Of a DNA stretch of 64,000 nt, positions 58,551 to 64,000 are shown one piece after another. This stretch comes from Iris pallida. Its lineage: Eukaryota; Streptophyta; Magnoliopsida; Asparagales; Iridaceae. The translations under genes were made by a program, and so were the position numbers. The stretch's first letter is position 1, and each line of letters opens with the position of its first letter. The notes beneath the pieces were generated by a model that saw only the letters and a list, made by a program, of their open reading frames with translations, did no database searches and was not told the DNA's origin. The stretch spans positions 17,742,053-17,806,052 of the forward strand of contig JANAVB010002199.1 in NCBI GenBank assembly GCA_029216955.1, written 5' to 3'.

Positions 58551-59903
58551 ATGGTGGAGACACGATCATATCGCTCTGGTACAGTAGCCGCTACAGAGGG
58601 GTCTGCCACCTCTCACCTTCAGCAGCCAGCCTCTGTTACCGTAGCCCGAGTCATACCAGCTGGGGTGGATGTTTCAGCAGCTTTCGGAGATCCATCAGCT
58701 GGGGTGGGTATTCCATCAGCTGGGAGGCAGAGTCCGGTGCTTCCCGAGATCCTTCCACCGCAGCAGCCTCCACCTGCGGGGATGGTGGATGTTGCTCATC
58801 TATTTTCTTTCGTGGAGAGGATTCTGGCGTCTCACCAACAGCAGCAGCAGCGGCAGACTGCCGATTATCGTCAGGGGATTAACGAGGCCCACCAGCTGAT
58901 TCGTGCTACAGTAGAGATGGTGACTGCTTAGGGGGAGCAGCAGCAGCCTCGTCGGAAGGAGAAGGATATACAGGACTTCCAGAAGATGCATCCCAGAGAG
59001 TTTCTGGGCACTGAGGGCATTCATTACGCAGACGACAAGATAGAGCATATCGAGGAGATATTCAGGCTGGTAAAGATACCAGATCGACTCCATATCGAGG
59101 CGGCAGGCAGTCAGATGCAGGACTTAGCCCGTGCGTGGTACCAGACAGATCCCAGGGTGGGAGTTGAGGGCCAGACTTGGGCCCAGTTCTAGGAACTGTT
59201 CAAGGAGCAGTTCTTTCCTGATGTAGCCTTGGGAGGCATAGAGGCACAGTTTGAGGGTCTGGTTCAGGGAAACCATACGGTAGCTGAGTACGCCGAAAAG
59301 TTTTATCGATTGGCCCGGTTCATAGATGACTTGACTGAGAAGACGAAGGCGAGGAAGTTCTGCCGAGGCTTGGTTAGGGAGGTTCGGTTGCTGACTAAGA
59401 GCGACCGGAATGCTACCTTTGTAGAGATATTTTCTGAGGATATGGCAGCAGAGGACGACCTAGGGTTGAAGTTGAAGAGGGGTCGTGACTTCCAGAGTGG
59501 TAGCAGCAGCGGAGGCCAGGCCAAGAGGCCTCATGTTCAGATTCAGCAGACCCGGGCACCGGTGATGGTTCAGCAGGTGCAGCATCAGTATCGGGGTCAG
59601 GACCCGAAGGCAATCAGTTGTTCCTACTGCAGAAAGTTGGGACACACCAGGGAGCAGTGTAGGAAGAGGCTAAAGGTTTGCTATTCCTGTGGGTCTGAAG
59701 CCCACCAGAATATAGACTGTCCCTTTACACCTCCTCTTGAGGGAGCTAGGCCACCTGTAGCTCAGCACCAGAGGGGTGGAGCTTTTGCGATGGTGGTCGA
59801 GGAGACCGACGCTGCAGGTGATGGGTTAGCAGGTTTGTCCTTCTCATTCTTCTTCCCACTTTCCTGTGTGATTCTATTAGTACCTGCCAGGATATTGTTT
59901 TGA
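58551..59903 (+). pseudogene. Gag polyprotein of RT3 with two in-frame stops
   Basis: One frame of 450 codons runs from ATGGTGGAGACACG to TTTTGA and is broken only by TAG at 58929-58931 and 59190-59192. It is a chromovirus-like Gag. The N-terminal region is Pro/Gln-rich. The gag core follows (FLGTEGIHYADDKIEHIEEI, RLVKIPDRL, ARAWYQTDP, LFKEQFFPDVA, YAEKFYRLARFIDDLTEK, RGLVREVRLLTK, DMAAEDDLGLKLKRGRD). Two CX2CX4HX4C zinc knuckles lie at codons 357-370 and 377-390. Both stops fit CAG to TAG changes. The tail (LSFSFFFPL...) has no protease. The product would have bound and packaged element RNA. Confidence 0.85.
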
Positions 59904-60040
59904 TTTCTAGATAGTGTAGCGACTCCGTTCGAGACTGTGAAATCACGACCAGTAGGATTGTGTTGCTTCGACCTTGATTGCTGGGGGTTTTGACCTAGTA
60001 GGGATGCGATCATTTTAATTTCGAGGATAAAATTTTTCTA

Positions 60041-60053
60041 AGGTGGGTAGGAT
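60041..60053 (+). other. RT3 polypurine tract
   Basis: AAGGTGGGTAGGA precedes the 3' LTR start TGTAACACCC, after a TCGAGGATAAAATTTTT stretch. Confidence 0.7.
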
Positions 60054-61432
60054 TGTAACACCCAGTTTTCCAGATGAGGGTAATTTTAAAATTTTGTAAT
60101 TTTAATTATTAATTATTGATATTTGATTCACAATATAATTTTTAGTGATTTTTAATAATTTTTAAACTATTTAAGAATTGATTTTAGTCATAACTTGTGA
60201 TTTTGATGTGCTGCTAGTGAAACCTGAGAGACTGCATGACCTAGAGCCTAACCATGTCATTATGATAACTTAATTATCATTTTTAGCCTAGGGGTAATTT
60301 GGTCATTTTGAATTATTTGAATTATTTGGTGATTTGTTGAATTGGTGAATTCTAGTTGACTTGACTTGTTGAGACCTAGTGGACTAGCCTAGAAGCTGAC
60401 CCTAGCCTTGGTGACCCTAGTCTAACTCGATTTAACCTATTTTAGTCATTAGAGAATAGTTTTAGAATGAGGGGTTGTGGTTTAGTGAATTTAAGTCATG
60501 GTTTGAGGTTTCATGAAATGACTTATGGCTTAACTATTTAATTGATCATGACTTAAGCCCATGGGCCATTTAGTGAACCCTAACCCTAATTATTGAACCT
60601 ATGAACAGCCACATAGGGATCCCCACCCTATTTAAATACTTGTTCATTAGGGCTTGCCTCTTTTTATCATTCCAACACTTGAAGAAAAGAGAGGTATTCT
60701 TCCCCCTTCCAAAAATTCCTATTTATACATTTGATCTCCTTTTTCATCCTAGTCTTTTGCATTAGGTTCTAATTTTTATATATTTAATATTTCTGGAGGT
60801 TAATCTCAGTTTTGGGCTCAATTGGAACATTTGGCCATCAAGAGGAACACCCCCCATTTGGAGCTTTATTGCAATTTTGTACCTATAGGTAAAACTCCTC
60901 AAATTGATTTAAATTTTTGTTTTCTTTGCATTTAGGGCTAGATATAGGAGTCTCCTAGGTGTCCCTGAAATTTGGGTGAATTTCGTGTCCGTTTGGTGTC
61001 CGTATCGGACACGTGTCGTATGGTATGTTAGATGTTCGACGAAATGCCTCAATGGATTGAATGTTATTGTTTTTTAAAACAAATTATATATTTGGATAGC
61101 TCTTGATGTGTACATTAATTATGTTGAGCACTGAGTTGGTTTTTATGCACTTTTCGTGTCCAAATCGGACACGCACCGCACGCACGACACTGCACACAGG
61201 CCCGTACGGCTGTCCTGCTGTTCGAGCGCCTTTGCGGACACGACACGACACGAGACACCACAAAAATTGGTGTGTGGGTGCGGGCACTGACTGACAGGAC
61301 CCCCAAAAAATTTTGTGGGTCCTCATTGTCTGTGCACGAAGAAAACGAGGCTGCACTGTCTCGTGCCTGCTCGTGCACGCTGTGCGTGTCCCTTTTATTT
61401 CGGGGCTGACACAGGACACGATACTCCACCAG
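60054..61432 (+). repeat. RT3 3' LTR, first 1379 bp
   Basis: It aligns with 53376-54754. The sequence switches to RT4 after ACCAG (61428-61432), the expected left half of a target duplication. Confidence 0.88.
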
Positions 61433-64000
61433 TGTCACGACCCGCACCCGGATATACGAGTACGAATACGTGGGCCACGCCCAGCCTACGTCGCGGTATC
61501 GGCGGTAGAACGCTGTCAAGTGTACTATACTAACTACAACATCTAAGAATCCATAACTAGAAATGTACTCGTGTCACATCACGAAACTAAGGAAGATAAG
61601 ACAAGAACTAATAACAATATCACTAGAACAACTAGAATCTACAATGATCATAAGACAGGAAGATAATGAAGGAACAACAAGACTAACTAAGGAATAACTA
61701 TCAGGCAACTCACATAGAGGAACAGTGTGAACCACCTCAGCTAGAATCATCCTGCAGTCCAACAAATGTGGCACAACTACTCCTAAAATTTTGTCAACAT
61801 ATCCAGTCAGGATGGAACGAGCACAAATCTCAAATAACAGTTCTAATTAGACGATATTGAAAATATAGCAGTAAATAGAGAGAATATACAAGAAATCATG
61901 AAATGTACATGTGAGTATCATGGCAAGGTATACTGTAATCTAGAGCTAGAACAAGGCAAGTAAAGCTGATCATGGCATGTACAAGAATCAAGAATCATCT
62001 ATCTAAGTGTGTGAGTACTAGTTTCAACATGTGGCCGGCTTGGGTCTTGCACAAGGTCTACTGGCCTGGTTAATCATACGTGAGGTGTATGATTAACACT
62101 CACAAGGTCTACAAGAATAACAAGGTGGATAATGACCACACATCTACACTAATACTCCCCGTCCTCGACTTGTATAATGGATCCAACCATGACACATCAT
62201 GACATGCGATTCTCCGAGAGGGTAGCTAGCCTTCGCAGGAATCGTGTCTATACGATGCACAAGGAACAAGAAAGACTTGCACAAGATATACCAAGGAGAG
62301 CGAGGAATAATATCTCATGACGGGATCCAGGGAAATACCAATCCGTATGAACAATGTGTCAAGAGAACAAGGATATCTACACTAAATACAAGAAACATAG
62401 ACGATATCATAAAACAGAAATATTATCAGAGAATGTACTCGCCTGGGATCTGGTGGAATATGTCAACTGGTCCAAGAACAGTGCCTCGAGGACCTATAGG
62501 TGGAAATACTGTATCAATATAAGGGTTTGGAAGTAAAATCAAGTCACACTAAGTCAAACTAGGTCAAGGCAAGTCAAAACAAGTCAAACTAGGTCAATCT
62601 AAGTCAAGGGTTGACTTACAGTTGACTTCTGGTCAACTGGTCAACTCTGGTCAACCCTAGGTCAACTCGGGTCAAACTTGACTAACGTTGACTAACAGTT
62701 GACTTTGGGTCAACTGGTCAACTCTGGTCCAGTTCTGGTCAAATTTAGGCTACGGTTGACTTCCGGTTGACTTTTGGTCAAAATAGTCAACTGTGGTCAA
62801 CCAGGGTCAAAACTAGTCTAACCTAGGTCAAATGTTGACTCTACTTCGACGTTCAGTCAAAGTAGTCAACCAAGGTCAAACTGGATCAAATCTAGTCTCT
62901 ATAAACATCTACAAAGTCAACTTATGAATTTCAGTGATTTAGAAATCACTGGAATCGACGGGTCTCTAAAACAACCAAAAAGAGGAAAATATTATAATAA
63001 TAGGGTGACACAAAAAGGGAAAAATCTACAAATGTTGTCGGATGATAAACAACCATTACCAACGTGTCCAGAATGGTCAAATCAGCTAGAATAGCCTGTC
63101 CAAAAGTCTAATTTGGACACATGGGGAAAAAGGGTAATTTCGGGCCAAAATGATGTCCGCCGTTGGACACACTTTGCACCGAAAAATGTGTCGAAATAAA
63201 GGTGCACAAAATCTAACAAATTATATGTCCACGAATCCAGAATGACGATACGATCCCAACGGTATATCCAGAATTGGATTTCGTTGACCCGATCTCAAAT
63301 TGGTTCGTTGACCAGGACATTAAAATTCCGATTTGCACGGAAAAGCGTGTCGGAGCCAATGTACTCAAAACTCAGCAAATTATATGTCAACGAGTCCAGA
63401 ATGACGATACGAACTCAACGGTATATCCAGAATTGGATTCCGATGAGCCGGCGTCAAAAAGTCCCGTTGACTGAGAAAGTGGGACCCGTTTTGTACCGAA
63501 ATGCGTGCCAGGGCCCACGTTCTCCAAATCAAGCAAACTTTATATGAAAACATACCAGAACGACGCCACGAGTCTACTGGTGGTGTCAAAAATTGAATCC
63601 GGAGTCCCGGGTTCAAAAATAGAATTTAACTAGTACAAATTAAAGAATTCGAATGGCCAACTTTGGCATCGAATTCGACCGACCTAACAAGCTCAAACTG
63701 AAATGCAATCTAAAGGGGACAGGAAGAGGGTTATACCAGCTATGCAGCGGAACTGGTGGAACGCAAAACGGAGCTGCGACGGCGAAGATACGAACCCGCA
63801 AAGTTGACGTCGCAAAACTGTCCAAAAACAGTACAAATTAAAACGTCAACTTGGTGGCCGGTTTTGATATATCAAGCGACGAAATTAACGGATGAAATTT
63901 GACAGAGGTGAAGAGGGATATACCGAGATTGTAACGGAGTGAAGAAATCGCCAATCCAACGGTCGGATCTCCCGAAAAACACGCGCGAAGGCGCTGTCCC
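61433..64000 (-). mobile_element. RT4: LTR of the RT2 family, cut by window end
   Basis: It starts TGTCACGACCCGCACCC and follows the RT2 LTR (8230-10620 and 18334-20720) in order, with more divergence than between the RT2 pair. On the minus strand this is the 3' end of an LTR. Whether a full element follows cannot be seen. Short frames inside correspond to non-coding LTR sequence also present in RT2. Confidence 0.85.
62545..62890. promoter_or_regulatory. Expanded W-box-like TTGAC array in RT4
   Basis: More than twenty-five TTGAC(C/T) cores occur in about 345 bp. It is the RT2-type array enlarged by internal duplication (GTTGACTTNNGGTCAACTGGTC units recur). Confidence 0.55.

Larger units (their letters stand above)
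53376..61432 (+). mobile_element. RT3: Ty3/gypsy LTR-gag-LTR element with 4.9 kb LTRs
   Basis: The 5' LTR (53376-58283), putative primer-binding site, gag (58551-59903), polypurine tract and the first 1379 bp of the 3' LTR (60054-61432) are on the plus strand. The 3' LTR is cut by RT4. The interior is only 1.77 kb and has no pol. It is inserted in the CACTA element. LTR copies differ at about 2% by eye in the first 320 bases, mostly transitions. It is a second LTR-gag-LTR family, distinct from RT1 in LTR and Gag sequence. Confidence 0.88.

Overview
The window is repeat-rich plant nuclear DNA, most likely from a flowering plant with a transposon-swollen genome. The evidence is nested Ty3/gypsy and Ty1/copia LTR retrotransposons, CACTA-, hAT- and Mutator-like DNA elements, and fragments of plant genes (polyphenol oxidase, a B3-domain protein, probably a 2-oxoglutarate dioxygenase). 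I see no intact host gene, no rRNA gene and no canonical tRNA gene. The species cannot be assigned from what is visible.

Layout. 1-7422: RT1, a minus-strand gypsy element consisting only of LTR-gag-LTR, inserted into the gag of a relative (7423-7738). 8230-22452: RT2, a minus-strand gypsy-type element with 4.1 kb LTRs, a non-coding interior and a perfect 5-bp target duplication (CTGTT); a 3.4 kb solo LTR (13357-16780, target duplication AATCA) sits inside it. 23167-23617: a Mutator-like MITE with a 10-bp target duplication. 23641-24833: a broken polyphenol oxidase gene carrying an inverted duplication of its C-terminal domain. 24976-34939: Copia-A, an old plus-strand copia element with decayed pol, split by a 3.4 kb solo gypsy LTR (28300-31705, target duplication GTTAT). 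34998-35284: a hAT MITE with an 8-bp target duplication. 36780-42679: copia-type LTR pieces in inverted order and a long non-coding copia-like interior (Copia-B). 42685-46957: mostly unassigned DNA with a dioxygenase fragment and a GC-rich island. 46958-53375: the left part of a CACTA element built of repeated blocks and two inverted repeats, the larger (arms of about 640 bp) carrying a B3-domain fragment. 53376-61432: RT3, a plus-strand gypsy LTR-gag-LTR element with 4.9 kb LTRs inserted in the CACTA. 61433-64000: RT4, an LTR of the RT2 family inserted in the RT3 3' LTR and running off the window.

How parts relate. RT1, RT2 and RT3 have different LTRs but share an identical 18-nt putative primer-binding site, TGGTGGCCCATGCAGGTC, always 9 nt from the LTR, and a similar polypurine tract. 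None encodes protease, reverse transcriptase or integrase, so they look like non-autonomous families depending on a common partner that is not in the window. The LTRs of RT2, RT3 and RT4 carry dense TTGAC(C/T) arrays (W-box-like). Two host-gene fragments lie in near-palindromic inverted repeats, a layout known in other plants to yield hairpin RNA; this is the most interesting feature of the window. Statements on identity and family are by eye, without database search.
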